This document shows positions 51,020 through 60,979 of a DNA stretch of 64,000 nt, one piece after another. Source of the DNA: a virus. The translations under genes and the position numbers were made by a program. The notes beneath the pieces were generated by a model. The model saw only the letters and a program-made list of their open reading frames with translations, made no database searches and was not told where the DNA came from. Location: positions 104,883 through 168,882 of IMG/VR virus record IMGVR_UViG_3300020595_000009. One strand, 5' to 3'. The first letter of the stretch is position 1. Every line of letters begins with the position of its first letter.

Positions 51020-51568
51020 TTATGAGCCGCCGAAGCCTTTAATTGGGTCGGCGCCGTCAAGGAAATTGAAAAAGTCGTAACGAAGTTCAACTTTAATTTC
51101 ACTTAAATCTTCATTATCGTAAGACAAAGACTGAGGGAATTCAATGTTTTTCACCCAAGCATTTTGAAGGGTAAACCCTATTTTATTTTTTTCACCATCC
51201 TCACCAGACCCTAGCTGCTCAATCGTTACTTCTCCTAATGCCCCAACGGACCCTCTTTTGGTTAGTAATGATGTAGCGGCGGGCGTTTGACCATCGGGAA
51301 CCTTATATCCTGAATTAACAAAGCTTTTAATAATTGTCTGCGAAGTCGATTCATTAATGGCGTCGACCACAGTAAAGGAAATAGTGTTGTATTCTATAGT
51401 TCCAGGAAAATAAAACCTGTGATTTAAGAAATGATGTGTTGCTTCGCCAACTGTTATCGTTGGAAGGTTAACTCCTTTCACTACCCAAGTATCTAGATTG
51501 TTTACACGAAGTAAAAACTTAAAATTACGACGGGGTTCGGTCTCTGTGCTGCTGCTCCAAAATGCCAT
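51020..51568 (-). CDS. Tail tube protein (gp19-like, 182 aa)
   Basis: NFKFLLRVNNLDTWVVKGVN, then HHFLNHRFYFPGTIEYNTIS and a C-terminal NAWVKNIEFPQSLSYDNEDL, as in T4 gp19 tubes. It follows the sheath. Late motif 51589-51596 lies upstream. Confidence 0.92.
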   Translation of the reverse strand: MAFWSSSTETEPRRNFKFLLRVNNLDTWVVKGVNLPTITVGEATHHFLNHRFYFPGTIEYNTISFTVVDAINESTSQTIIKSFVNSGYKVPDGQTPAATSLLTKRGSVGALGEVTIEQLGSGEDGEKNKIGFTLQNAWVKNIEFPQSLSYDNEDLSEIKVELRYDFFNFLDGADPIKGFGGS

Positions 51569-51588
51569 TTATTATTTCTCCTTTATCT

Positions 51589-51596
51589 TAAATAGT
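51589..51596 (-). promoter_or_regulatory. Late promoter motif
   Basis: ACTATTTA (context AGACTATTTAAG), 21 nt before the tail tube start, between sheath and tube. Confidence 0.55.
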
Positions 51597-51597
51597 C

Positions 51598-54477
51598 TTA
51601 GCTATCAAAACTTGCGCCGGAGCGGAAAATTTCGAAGTCGATTGCAATAAACTCAACTGCCCTGGTCGGCTTGAGGAGTACTTTTGCATACAGTATGTTC
51701 CGATCGACTAGATCAGGTGTTGTTGTTGTCTCATCAAGAATGAGCCTATAATCTTCTAAGCCAAACTTAGCCTTGACATCATTCAAGAGCGGCCGTGCCC
51801 TAAGAAGGAACTGAGCCCAAGTGTCACGAACATTCGGCTGGAATAAAGTTGTACTTGCGATTCTTGAAATTTCCTTCTTGAGGAAAATAAGAAGTCGACG
51901 AACATTGACTCGGTCAAGCGCAGAAGCACTAGCCTGAAGTGTTTTCTGTCCGAAGATAACGATTCCTTCTTGTGGGAACTGCGCAATCGGGTTAACGTTT
52001 ACGCCGTATAAGTCATCTCTCTCCTTTGAGGATAGTCGCTTAGAAACGCCAGTTGCTACAATGCCGGTTGAGCCATCTGAGAGGCCGCCACGGTTAAAGC
52101 CAGCTGGTGCGAACCAAGGCTCCGCAACTCTTTCTGTGTAACCAAACGCTGACATTGCTGCCACTGTCGCAGGAACATACAACACAGTGTTTGATCCTCG
52201 GTCTCTTATCTGAACTGCTGGGTAGTAAGCAGCGCCGTAAGAACTATCAAAACCTCGTGTCTTCATAGTGGTTACAGCAGTGCTAGGATCAGGAAGTGCA
52301 GTTCTGTTTGTTCCTATATCGCCGGAAGTTAGCTCAAAACGAGGCTTGTAATCGTTTTCGATATCGATAATAGCCAATGTGTCTTTTCTTTCCTCGGCCA
52401 TATCAACCAAGTAGTCAGTTACAAGAGGGTCGGACAAGCCCGGCACGGCTACAACATTGTGCTCAACCACATCAGGGTCTCTAAGCATGTCGATTGCCTT
52501 ACGAACTGAGTATAGCTCATATGACTTTTGCTCAGTCTGATCGTTGATTAGTCGGTTTGCAAAAGGCTCTGGTTCTGTAATGTCCAAACCGTCTGTTCCG
52601 CCAACTAGTGGTAGTGTGAATGAGTTGATGCCAGCGTCAAGAAGAGAGCCTGTAAAGCTGCCTACACCTCTGAGAGATTCTCCCTCTGCTCGTGAGCCTG
52701 AAACATAAACAGGGACTGTGGCTGAACCTGAAACATCATCTAGTGAGAAGATATAAGAGTATTCTAGGCCGGCGGCTAGCGTGCCTCCTGAGCCGTAAGG
52801 ATCCCCTATGTCTGAAGAGATGCGCCTGGTGTAATCACCATAGCCGTTATCACGTCTGGCGAATGTGCCTTGTGTGCGTGCGCCGTAGAATGCGCTCTTC
52901 GGTGTTGAGACGCCATAAGCGCCTGACTCACGAAGTGAGATCCGAGGGAATTCGACTCGGGCGTTCATACTAGAAGTGAAGGCATTTCCGGAATACTGAG
53001 ATCCGGTTGTAAGTGTTACGCCGGCAAACATTGAGGCTGCGGCAACAGCCAAGCCTGCGGCGGGAATGGGCGCCCCGCTGTCTATTTGAGTCGCTGTTCT
53101 TATTGGTCCAAAGTAACCAAACGGAAGAACTGCCGGGTTAGCAGTAGCGTTGTCGACTTCGTCATTCATTTCCATACGAATATATTTTGAGACATTGTTA
53201 TATGTTCCATATTCTTCGTAGTATTTTTCAGTCGTGTTCCAGCTTAGGTACCTGTCGCCAATTCGACGAGCAACATAGTCTGGTGATGCTGGATTTAGAT
53301 TTAGACCCGTGAATGACTCTAGGAGGTTTAGGGCGTTATCTGTATCACTAGCATCTCGCACAAAAACATCAAAAGTGCCGTAAGCGTCGACAGTTGGGTT
53401 GACTGCTGCTTTTACGTTTGCGATTGATACCTTGATGTTGCTGTTGTCCCAGTCTCCTCGAACATCAGTAGCAGCAAAACGGAAAAGTTTTTGCTGATCC
53501 TGGGGCTGGTAGGAGCCGGTTTCTTGTGTAAGGTCCTGTGCGAACACTAGACCGCTCTTTGCCACGGCTGCAGCTGCGGCATGATTTGCCAGATCTGCGG
53601 TGCTGCCGTTCAATTCGGCAACGAAAGCAAAAGCGTTTTTCCCGGTACCACTAAGTGCAGTTGGGGCGCCAGAGCCAGGAGAACCGCCACACACAATCTC
53701 TTGTAGTGAGCTTTCGAAAGTCTCTCCTAACCAATAGTTTAATCTTGTGTCGGTAGCATAGAGATCTGAATTCGTATAGTGTGGGTTGGTATTGAATACC
53801 TTACGGATGTACTTTTCTGAGTTTGGATCAAAGTTGAACGTGGCAGTAAGGTGGGTCAGTGTGACGCCGTCGGTGTCATACCCCGATCCTGAGATAATTG
53901 CCGTAAATGTAAGATCAAGTGCGTTAGAGGACTCATTCTGAACCAACGTACCAGCGGTATCAACCGGAGTAGTTTGGCCGTTCGTGGTGCTTATAAGCTG
54001 TATTGATGAATCTGCGTCTGTTAAGTAAAATACTGCACCAAGTGAAGCAGTTGTTTGATCGAAGCCCGTAGCACCAGAAACAACATTGGCAACGAATACG
54101 CCAGTAGCTTCAGTGGCTGTCCAGCCAGCTTCTCCGGATCCCACAGTAAGTTCTGGGTGCTGTTCTCCTGCTAGCCGAACAAATGTTATTGGGTTATTGT
54201 TGCGAAGGTAAGCTTCAGCGGCGAATGCTCCGTAAGTCGGGGCGGCAAAGTTTCCTTCACGCCACACATCTCCACCTTTGCCTCCAGGCGACGGGGGGCC
54301 AAAGATCTTATAAAGGTCGGCTGTTGACTCAAGTCGAACAGGGGTCATTGATGGTCCTCGGACTGACCGGCCAATCACTGCGGGGCCAATTGGGGGCGCC
54401 TCAGCCGGAATTCCTGAACGATCAATTTCTTGTACTTGAACTCCAGGTGAAATAAATGTAAAATCTGATGCAGGCAT
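51598..54477 (-). CDS. Tail sheath protein (gp18-like, 959 aa)
   Basis: N-terminus FISPGVQVQEIDRSGIPAEA and PAVIGRSVRGPSMTPVRL, C-terminus RLILDETTTTPDLVDRNILY, ending in a sheath-type IDFEIFRSGASF. At 959 aa it is longer than T4 gp18 (659), with insertions in the middle that may form surface domains. This is the main evidence for a contractile tail. Confidence 0.95.
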   Translation of the reverse strand: MPASDFTFISPGVQVQEIDRSGIPAEAPPIGPAVIGRSVRGPSMTPVRLESTADLYKIFGPPSPGGKGGDVWREGNFAAPTYGAFAAEAYLRNNNPITFVRLAGEQHPELTVGSGEAGWTATEATGVFVANVVSGATGFDQTTASLGAVFYLTDADSSIQLISTTNGQTTPVDTAGTLVQNESSNALDLTFTAIISGSGYDTDGVTLTHLTATFNFDPNSEKYIRKVFNTNPHYTNSDLYATDTRLNYWLGETFESSLQEIVCGGSPGSGAPTALSGTGKNAFAFVAELNGSTADLANHAAAAAVAKSGLVFAQDLTQETGSYQPQDQQKLFRFAATDVRGDWDNSNIKVSIANVKAAVNPTVDAYGTFDVFVRDASDTDNALNLLESFTGLNLNPASPDYVARRIGDRYLSWNTTEKYYEEYGTYNNVSKYIRMEMNDEVDNATANPAVLPFGYFGPIRTATQIDSGAPIPAAGLAVAAASMFAGVTLTTGSQYSGNAFTSSMNARVEFPRISLRESGAYGVSTPKSAFYGARTQGTFARRDNGYGDYTRRISSDIGDPYGSGGTLAAGLEYSYIFSLDDVSGSATVPVYVSGSRAEGESLRGVGSFTGSLLDAGINSFTLPLVGGTDGLDITEPEPFANRLINDQTEQKSYELYSVRKAIDMLRDPDVVEHNVVAVPGLSDPLVTDYLVDMAEERKDTLAIIDIENDYKPRFELTSGDIGTNRTALPDPSTAVTTMKTRGFDSSYGAAYYPAVQIRDRGSNTVLYVPATVAAMSAFGYTERVAEPWFAPAGFNRGGLSDGSTGIVATGVSKRLSSKERDDLYGVNVNPIAQFPQEGIVIFGQKTLQASASALDRVNVRRLLIFLKKEISRIASTTLFQPNVRDTWAQFLLRARPLLNDVKAKFGLEDYRLILDETTTTPDLVDRNILYAKVLLKPTRAVEFIAIDFEIFRSGASFDS

Positions 54478-54521
54478 TGCTTAAAACTCCTTAGTTGAAT
54501 TATATAATTATAGTTCAATAG

Positions 54522-54529
54522 TAAATAGT
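54522..54529 (-). promoter_or_regulatory. Late promoter motif
   Basis: ACTATTTA (context CAACTATTTACTA), 45 nt before the sheath start. Confidence 0.6.
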
Positions 54530-54549
54530 TGAAAAAATCCTAAAAACAC

Positions 54550-55347
54550 TTATAAATTAAAAATTGTTGTTTCTTTTGGGAATTTATACTCTACAATGCT
54601 TTCCCTGATTATTATTTTTGGCTTTTCTTCGTTGACATACTGGCCAAATAAATAAGCAATTAAATTTAAAGAGATTTTTGCTTCCAACTTTCTTTGTTCG
54701 TCGCCTAGATTTGCTGAGTTGTCGGAAATGTTATAGTTTGAATCCATAAACATTTCATATCGATGAAAGTTGTTTTCCACTACCTTATAGTTTATGTTTC
54801 CGGTTCGAACCATGAAAGGCTGAATCATTTCATTCATCTGCTGGGTGTATAACGAGGTAAGGGTTACTTCATAAGTTGGGTTGATGTGCACCACTTGCGG
54901 TATACCAATAAAGTCATAAACAGTTTTTGTCTTTTTTCTTCTTTTGTTCTGCGTTGACTGCCCGGTTCGTTGTTTCGCAAGTGCGTTGGAGAAATCTGCT
55001 GTTTTATTTTGCATTATTCTTTTTGCGATTTGGATTGATGCTCCGTTTGAGTCGGCAGGAACATTTCCTTGGAAGATTCCTTTTTTTGAAGGATCTTTTG
55101 ATAAACCGGTTCTCGCAACAGTAATAATCGGAAAGTTTAGAATGTCATTTGTTCTTGGATCTTTCTTTGTATACCAAGCTCGTTCTGATCCTTGCCAAAT
55201 AACCGGAACTTTCTTGAACCCTTTGTTTGTTCTTGTGCTAATGTTTAGATCTTCATTGACAAAGTTAAAAACAGCCTCGTCAATGTTTTCCAATGTTGAG
55301 GGTTCGAACGGGATGTGCACTAAAATTTCTGATCCGTTATTGTCCAT
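54550..55347 (-). CDS. Tail terminator / sheath stabiliser-like protein (265 aa)
   Basis: Late gene between neck proteins and sheath, the place of T4 gene 15. VVHINPTYEVTLTSLYTQQM and VRTGNINYKVVENNFHRYEM suggest a ring protein. Assignment is by position and pattern. Confidence 0.65.
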   Translation of the reverse strand: MDNNGSEILVHIPFEPSTLENIDEAVFNFVNEDLNISTRTNKGFKKVPVIWQGSERAWYTKKDPRTNDILNFPIITVARTGLSKDPSKKGIFQGNVPADSNGASIQIAKRIMQNKTADFSNALAKQRTGQSTQNKRRKKTKTVYDFIGIPQVVHINPTYEVTLTSLYTQQMNEMIQPFMVRTGNINYKVVENNFHRYEMFMDSNYNISDNSANLGDEQRKLEAKISLNLIAYLFGQYVNEEKPKIIIRESIVEYKFPKETTIFNL

Positions 55348-55825
55348 CGAATAATCCTTCTCTCGATCTCAAACACTTGGCTGAGATCTCAAATCGTCTG
55401 TCTGCTTGTCCAAATAGAAGCCTGGGTTCCATAAGGGTTGTTATTTCGTATAAGATCTCGTCATACAGCACAAAGTCGCCTTCTCTAACATAAAGATCTT
55501 GGTCCTCTGTAAGCCTTCTTTTATGGAAGTTTACAGTTATTGAGGCAGTTTTGTCTAGGCCGTAGTTTGATGTTTCTGTTTGGATACCATCAAAGTTGAC
55601 CAATGCGTATACTCTAACTGGAGGAAGGAAAGATTTTTGGATTGCCTCCCCATAAAGTGAATGATAGTTTGTATGCTCTAAGGAAAGTGGGTAATAAGCA
55701 ACTGTTTGGCCTATTACTCTTTCTATTAGTTCATCATTTACTTGTTTTACTAGATCTCGCTCTTTCTCGTTGAAAAAGAGTGGCGGGGGCGGTTGAGCCG
55801 GTCTAGACCATTTGTTGTCTGCCAT
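55337..55825 (-). CDS. Head-tail connector / neck protein (162 aa)
   Basis: NDELIERVIGQTVAYYPLSL, VRVYALVNFDGIQTETSNYG and YVREGDFVLYDEILYEITTL form a small beta protein like gp14-type neck components. It overlaps both neighbours by 1-11 nt. Confidence 0.7.
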   Translation of the reverse strand: MADNKWSRPAQPPPPLFFNEKERDLVKQVNDELIERVIGQTVAYYPLSLEHTNYHSLYGEAIQKSFLPPVRVYALVNFDGIQTETSNYGLDKTASITVNFHKRRLTEDQDLYVREGDFVLYDEILYEITTLMEPRLLFGQADRRFEISAKCLRSREGLFDGQ

Positions 55826-57087
55826 TATGCGCTACCTTGTGGGCCGGCATAAATCGGCATTGGAATAGCCTTGAAGGTCTCAACCACGGCCGAAATCTTT
55901 GTTTGGTCATCTTGCGCAAGTTTGGTATAAGTCAACTCGTCCATAATGGTCTTGAGTTCGTCTCTAAGGGCTTGCTTTTCTGTCTTGCTCTCATCCTTTA
56001 GGGCGGTGCCGTTTAACGTCACAGACTCGCCAGGAATAGGCACTGTGGCGAACTTAGAACGTATCTCTCCTAGTTGTCCTTTTGATACAGCAAAAGCATA
56101 GCGCCGAATCCAATGTTTGCCTATTGAGTTAATAGAAGCATACGGCACATTTTCGTATGGAAGGGTGTTTAGGTTATTTACACCATTGATTTGTTTCTCA
56201 ACATAACCAACAGATGAAGAAAGCGGTGATTCATCTACTGAATACTCGATCCACATCTTTTTGGGCTGAACAATGGTAGGGGAAGGGAAAATACGAAGTT
56301 GGTTGTTTCTTAGTTGGTATGAAAAGCCGCTTGTTCTTGTATAAATAGCGTCCTCAAAAGCCATTGCCTGGGCTTTATTCTGCCAGGTTGGAATAACTTC
56401 GAAAGTTGAGTCATCGGCAAACTGACCATAACTAGACAAATTGCCAACGGCGTTTAGGCCGCCATAATAGCCATAAAAACGCCACATTGCTTGTGGAGTC
56501 TTATAAAAAACTTTTCTAACTAAAATTCTACTATCTGTTCCTACTCTTGATGAATGGACCGGATCTGCTCTTAGGATGGTTTCTAGATCATAATCTTGTT
56601 TATTGACCTCAACATCGATCGAGGCTGAGTAAATGTTAGTCAAGCCGCCAACACGAACTTCTGTGCCGACAGCATCACCAACTCTTCGTGAGTACTCAAA
56701 TGAAAAGCGAGTATACTTTATAGCAGCTGCTGATCCGGAAGCGTCGCCACCTATTATTGTGCCGTCCGAGTCAAAAGAGCCGGTTGAGGATCCTAGTAGA
56801 TCAGAAAGAGAGTTTTTGCTTTGATGTAGATTGACTAGATAAGAGTATTCTATACAAGCATCTTCATAAGCCGCATAAACGTTGCCGGCTGTAAGTTCAA
56901 TATCCAAAACGTCGCCGCCAAGCATTTTGTATGTATAGGCAACTTGGTCTGAGGCGCCTGTTAGAAAGGAGTCTGATGCCGAATAAATGCCGTATGGTAA
57001 AGTTACGGTTACATCAGTTGCTGTCCCGGTCTGCGGAAGTATTATTGCTGATGTTTGAGAAGTGGGTGTTAGGACAGGCAAAGACAT
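55825..57087 (-). CDS. Neck / head completion protein (gp13-like, 420 aa)
   Basis: Helices and strands with YAAYEDACIEYSYLVNLHQS and NNLNTLPYENVPYASINSIG. It is the first gene after the capsid gene in reading order. A late promoter motif and a terminator precede it. T4-like gene order supports the neck role. Confidence 0.7.
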   Translation of the reverse strand: MSLPVLTPTSQTSAIILPQTGTATDVTVTLPYGIYSASDSFLTGASDQVAYTYKMLGGDVLDIELTAGNVYAAYEDACIEYSYLVNLHQSKNSLSDLLGSSTGSFDSDGTIIGGDASGSAAAIKYTRFSFEYSRRVGDAVGTEVRVGGLTNIYSASIDVEVNKQDYDLETILRADPVHSSRVGTDSRILVRKVFYKTPQAMWRFYGYYGGLNAVGNLSSYGQFADDSTFEVIPTWQNKAQAMAFEDAIYTRTSGFSYQLRNNQLRIFPSPTIVQPKKMWIEYSVDESPLSSSVGYVEKQINGVNNLNTLPYENVPYASINSIGKHWIRRYAFAVSKGQLGEIRSKFATVPIPGESVTLNGTALKDESKTEKQALRDELKTIMDELTYTKLAQDDQTKISAVVETFKAIPMPIYAGPQGSA

Positions 57088-57117
57088 TCGTGTATTCTCC
57101 TTATAAGTGCTCTATCA

Positions 57118-57125
57118 TAAATAGT
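57118..57125 (-). promoter_or_regulatory. Late promoter motif
   Basis: ACTATTTA (context GAACTATTTATGATAG), 31 nt before the start at 57087 and directly after the capsid terminator. Confidence 0.65.
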
Positions 57126-57132
57126 TCTTGGC

Positions 57133-57165
57133 AAAAGAAAACCCCCGGTGTTTCCACCGGAGGCC
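57133..57165 (-). terminator. Rho-independent terminator after major capsid
   Basis: Stem CCTCCGGTG/CACCGGGGG, GAAA loop, TTTTCTTTT run, about 25 nt after the capsid stop. Confidence 0.92.
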
Positions 57166-57191
57166 TCTTTTATCCTAGTTTAGACTAGTTC

Positions 57192-58979
57192 TTATCCAAG
57201 GAAGTCCTTGCAGATAACTAGACCGTACATGTCCGGACGAACCATCTTCTTGGCGTATCGGGTCATGACACCCTTACGAGGTACGAAGTCCTCGACACCG
57301 AAGATAGTCGGAGTCACCTGGAGAGGTACGTACGGGGCGTACACGTAGCCACTTTCAAGGAAGGAAGCGCCCTTGCGACCAACTAGTACGACATTGCGTA
57401 GGAAGTAAGGGTCGACATAAACGTCAAACTTCTTGGAAAGTGAACCAACACGAACAGCGCCAATGCTACCACGGTCATCATCGTGAGTTACAGCAGCACG
57501 GAAGCCGGCGGTGAACTCAAGAAGGTTAGCCATTTCGGGGGAGACAACAACAAAGTTGGCGCCGCCACGAAGTGTCTTACGGTGGATCTGAGCGGAAACA
57601 TCATTGATTGTCTCAATGAGAGTCTCGTACCACTCTGAAACATTACCAGTGAAGTCTGCTCCGAGAAGTGACTCGTTCTGGGTTCCGTTGGCGATATCAG
57701 CACCAGTCTCACGGTCGACGAAACGACCCGGTCGACGTGACCAGTAGAATGTACCAGCAGTTGATCCCTTGACAAGGTCTTCAAGGATCTCACGGTCAAT
57801 CTCAAGAGCAACCTGCTCTGAAAGGATTGAAGTAAGCTCAACCTCTGCGTCCATGTTGTGGTATGCATTGAGGTCCTGACCAAGTTCCGGAGTCCACTTA
57901 GCCTTGAGCTTCTTGGTGACTGCGGTGACTGATACGGAATCGACCTTGATGTCGATTTCAGGGATATCAGCGTTGTTCTCAAGTCCCCATTCGGCAGCGC
58001 CTACAACGGATCCAATGCCGGAACTATCAAAGTTGTCAGCTAGAGGAATGTCAACGTGTGTTACAGCGTTGAGCGCAGTTCTAAGCTGGCCAATACCAGT
58101 TGCATCAGAAGCAGTTAGTGAGGCAGCAACAAGAAGAACATTTGCGCTATTAACAGGGTCTTGTCTAGTAAGGCGTCGAACTTGAACTGAGTTTGCACCT
58201 AATCCTAGTGGATCAGACTTGCCAGATCCTGTGATTGTAATAGCAACATAGTCGTCAAAGTTAAACTCGCCGCCGGTAAGACCAGAGATAGGAGCTGTTG
58301 CAACAACGAAGGCTGAACCTGATACAAGGTCGGCATCGAATTGAAGTAGGTTGGCTAGGTCGTAGCCTGCCGTGCCACTGAAACCGTCGGTCGCAGTTGT
58401 GAAGTCAGCAAAACCGCCATCGCCAACCGTACCTGATGCTACGGGCGTGGTTAGCCCGGCTGAAACGACTGTGCCGGTCGGTGAGGAGAAGCCGTTGTTG
58501 AGTGCGTAAGGGCCACGCTCGGCATCGATTCCGGTAAGGACAACGCCGCCTGTGATCTGTGAAGCAACTCGGCCACCGCCATAGATTGAGTCAGCTGAAG
58601 CATTTCCTAGACGCTCGCCATTGGCGTTCATACCGCCCTCGGCTGAGAAGGTGAAATCCATGAAGAAGATTAGACCTGAAGGAAGTGACATTGGCTGAAC
58701 AGAAACTAGATCCTGAGCAACAAGTGATGCGAATACACGTCGAACGAGAGGGAATGCAACTGCTGCAAAGCCTTCAACGTCGGCGCCGGCCATTGTGGAT
58801 GATTCACGAAGAAGCTCCTTGGCCTGATTTTCAAGTAGACGAGCCATCTGGTGACGCTTGTCATCTGTGTTTAGACCTTCGAGTAGTCCTGTTCGCTCCC
58901 ACTTATTAAGTAGTGCGCTTGACTCCTGGTGAAGGTCACGGGGCTGGATGCCCTCTGTGAGTGTCTTAAGTACTGACAT
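57192..58979 (-). CDS. Major capsid protein (gp23-like, 595 aa)
   Basis: FPLVRRVFASLVAQDLVSVQ and PMSLPSGLIFFMDF are the gp23 signature; the C-terminus has GKGASF-type VLVGRKGASFLESGYVYAPY and TPTIFGVEDFVPRKGVMTRY. HK97-fold shell. A cleavable N-terminal part is expected from the gp21-like protease. A strong terminator follows. Confidence 0.95.
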   Translation of the reverse strand: MSVLKTLTEGIQPRDLHQESSALLNKWERTGLLEGLNTDDKRHQMARLLENQAKELLRESSTMAGADVEGFAAVAFPLVRRVFASLVAQDLVSVQPMSLPSGLIFFMDFTFSAEGGMNANGERLGNASADSIYGGGRVASQITGGVVLTGIDAERGPYALNNGFSSPTGTVVSAGLTTPVASGTVGDGGFADFTTATDGFSGTAGYDLANLLQFDADLVSGSAFVVATAPISGLTGGEFNFDDYVAITITGSGKSDPLGLGANSVQVRRLTRQDPVNSANVLLVAASLTASDATGIGQLRTALNAVTHVDIPLADNFDSSGIGSVVGAAEWGLENNADIPEIDIKVDSVSVTAVTKKLKAKWTPELGQDLNAYHNMDAEVELTSILSEQVALEIDREILEDLVKGSTAGTFYWSRRPGRFVDRETGADIANGTQNESLLGADFTGNVSEWYETLIETINDVSAQIHRKTLRGGANFVVVSPEMANLLEFTAGFRAAVTHDDDRGSIGAVRVGSLSKKFDVYVDPYFLRNVVLVGRKGASFLESGYVYAPYVPLQVTPTIFGVEDFVPRKGVMTRYAKKMVRPDMYGLVICKDFLG

Positions 58980-59000
58980 TTTAAAATTTCTCCTTTTTTA

Positions 59001-60074
59001 TTAAAGTATGCCTGCTAGTCTCTTCATACGAAGAACGTCGCTTGACTCGCTTATTGTTTGTTTTTTTGCGGAGCGAGCCACAAGTGTTCTAACCTTTAGC
59101 GCTTCAGTCAAGTTTTCTGGGCCAGCATTCTTTGCAGGTTCAGACGAAACCGTTTCACATAGAGTTTCAAACACAGCTTTGACCTTATCGGTCGTGTCGG
59201 CCCGGTTGATTGTTTCGACAATTTTACTTTTTTGCCGCTCATTCAAGGAGTTATCTATCAGGGCTTTGTTTGTATAAAACAGTTTTGTGTTTACGAGATG
59301 AGACTCTGAAAGCTTATTCTGTAAGCTCTCAACCAATACTGCTGTATTCTTTATTACATTGTTTTTTTCTTTTATTTCTTTTTCTAAACTGTTCTTGTTC
59401 TCGGTGAGTTCCAAGACAGCCTTCTTAAATGTGGCGTTGTCTTCTTCAAGATCAGTTGAGTGCATTCGGGCTAGCTCAAGCTCCTGCTCAAAGAATATTT
59501 GCTTGTCGGGACGTCCTGCCCAGCCACCTTTTTGTGCTGAAGTATCAACGGTAAGTTTTTCCATGAGGCCAAGAAGATCGTCTTCGGAAATGTCGATCTC
59601 TTCGGCTATAGCATCTGGCTCGCCAACACCGTCTTCTATTTCTACTCCGGAGTCCTCAAGTTTGTCTAGGTCGATTGTGACCATTTCTTCGTCGCCATCT
59701 TCCTCGCCCATTTTCGCTACTTTTACGGCGAGTTGGTCAAGAACGTTTTGGGCTTGTTCGATTGAGTCAGAAACGTCGTCAATCATTTGCTCGGCTTCTT
59801 CTTTTTCGTCGGCCGGCTTGGCTTCATAAGACATTGGTAGATCGTCTTCGATCTCGCTTGTCTCTTCGTCACCATCAAGGTCTAGAACTTCAGCTTCCGC
59901 TTCGGCTCCAAGATCTCCTGCTTCCATTTCTTCTTCGTCGTCCTGCTCTAAAAGGCGGTCGACAGCTTCTTTGATTTGTGATGAATATTTCTCAAGAACC
60001 TCTGCTTCGGCGTTTGCTTTTGCAACCTCACGAAGGTCTTTTGCATCTACGATGGCTTGTTCAAGCATTGACAT
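59001..60074 (-). CDS. Prohead scaffold/core protein (gp22-like, 357 aa)
   Basis: Very acidic middle (residues about 45-190) and coiled-coil second half (KAVLELTENKNSLEKEIKEK), ending in LRMKRLAGIL. Located directly before the capsid gene, as gene 22 in T4. Late promoter motif upstream. It should be degraded by the prohead protease. Confidence 0.88.
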   Translation of the reverse strand: MSMLEQAIVDAKDLREVAKANAEAEVLEKYSSQIKEAVDRLLEQDDEEEMEAGDLGAEAEAEVLDLDGDEETSEIEDDLPMSYEAKPADEKEEAEQMIDDVSDSIEQAQNVLDQLAVKVAKMGEEDGDEEMVTIDLDKLEDSGVEIEDGVGEPDAIAEEIDISEDDLLGLMEKLTVDTSAQKGGWAGRPDKQIFFEQELELARMHSTDLEEDNATFKKAVLELTENKNSLEKEIKEKNNVIKNTAVLVESLQNKLSESHLVNTKLFYTNKALIDNSLNERQKSKIVETINRADTTDKVKAVFETLCETVSSEPAKNAGPENLTEALKVRTLVARSAKKQTISESSDVLRMKRLAGIL

Positions 60075-60108
60075 TAACTAACTCCTTAATAAAATATAAT
60101 ACCACTTA

Positions 60109-60116
60109 TAAATAGT
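60109..60116 (-). promoter_or_regulatory. Late promoter motif
   Basis: ACTATTTA (context GCACTATTTATAAGTG), 35 nt before the scaffold start. Confidence 0.65.
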
Positions 60117-60167
60117 GCGTCTTTTTTTAAAAATACTGGTTTTTCCTAAAATTAGGTTATATCAGCC

Positions 60168-60572
60168 TTATCCTACGCCGGCAGAACCTGACCAGTTGTT
60201 GCTTAGATCGCTTCCGGCGATTGTTGTTAGGCCAGCACGAATCTCATAATCCACGGTTCCAGACGATCCGTTTCTCTGTAGGAACAAAGATGTTACACGC
60301 CAATCGTAAATTTCACTTGTCCCAGCTGAATGTAGAATATAGTTAGTGCCGGCCGGGGAAGGGCTTTTTCTAATCCCTAGAGATGAAAACCCTATTCTTA
60401 AATCTGCAGAACCGGCCGCTGTAAAAATTTCTATAAAGTTAGTTACATTTGGGAAAGCTATTTCAACTATAGTATTGTTGGTAATTTGGTTGCCCTTTAA
60501 CAAGTAAGGTATTGAGCTTACTTGATAAGAAGCAGAGTTTCCTAACCCACTTCTATACTGAAAAACACTCAT
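60168..60572 (-). CDS. Decoration-like virion protein, copy 2 (134 aa)
   Basis: Paralogue of the next upstream gene: shared MSVFQY, GLGNSASYQVSSIPY, IGFSSLGI, a trypt-rich middle and end LSNNWSGSAGVG. Similar small proteins occur in marine T4-like phages beside the capsid genes. Head decoration is a reasonable inference. Confidence 0.75.
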   Translation of the reverse strand: MSVFQYRSGLGNSASYQVSSIPYLLKGNQITNNTIVEIAFPNVTNFIEIFTAAGSADLRIGFSSLGIRKSPSPAGTNYILHSAGTSEIYDWRVTSLFLQRNGSSGTVDYEIRAGLTTIAGSDLSNNWSGSAGVG

Positions 60573-60573
60573 C

Positions 60574-60963
60574 TTATCCTACTCCTACCGATCCAGACCA
60601 GTTATTGGTTAGTTCTAGATCTGAAACTGTTGTTAGTCCAGCGTGAATTTCTATGGGCACAGAGGTAGCGCCGCCGCTAGCCTTTATAAAGACACTTGAA
60701 ACTCTCCAATAATATATGACAGATTCACTGTTTGCAGCAATTGTAAAATAATTGCTACTAGCGCTTATACCCAAGGATGAAAAGCCTACATCCAAAGTTC
60801 TACTGCCATGGTTGTTAACAATTTTTATAAATTTTGTAACTTGCGGAAAAGTAATTTGAGTTATAGTCCCTGCTGTTATATTCTGACTTATAATAAAAGG
60901 TATTGCACTTACTTGGTATGCCGAAGAATTTCCTAGGCCTGTTTTGTATTGAAAAACGCTCAT
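60574..60963 (-). CDS. Decoration-like virion protein, copy 1 (129 aa)
   Basis: Shares start (MSVFQYKTGLGNSSAYQVSA), VGFSSLGI and end (LTNNWSGSVGVG) with the adjacent gene, so the pair is a tandem duplication with diverged centres. It lies 1 nt from its paralogue, in the head gene block. Confidence 0.75.
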   Translation of the reverse strand: MSVFQYKTGLGNSSAYQVSAIPFIISQNITAGTITQITFPQVTKFIKIVNNHGSRTLDVGFSSLGISASSNYFTIAANSESVIYYWRVSSVFIKASGGATSVPIEIHAGLTTVSDLELTNNWSGSVGVG

Positions 60964-60979
60964 TAATTATCTCCTAAAG

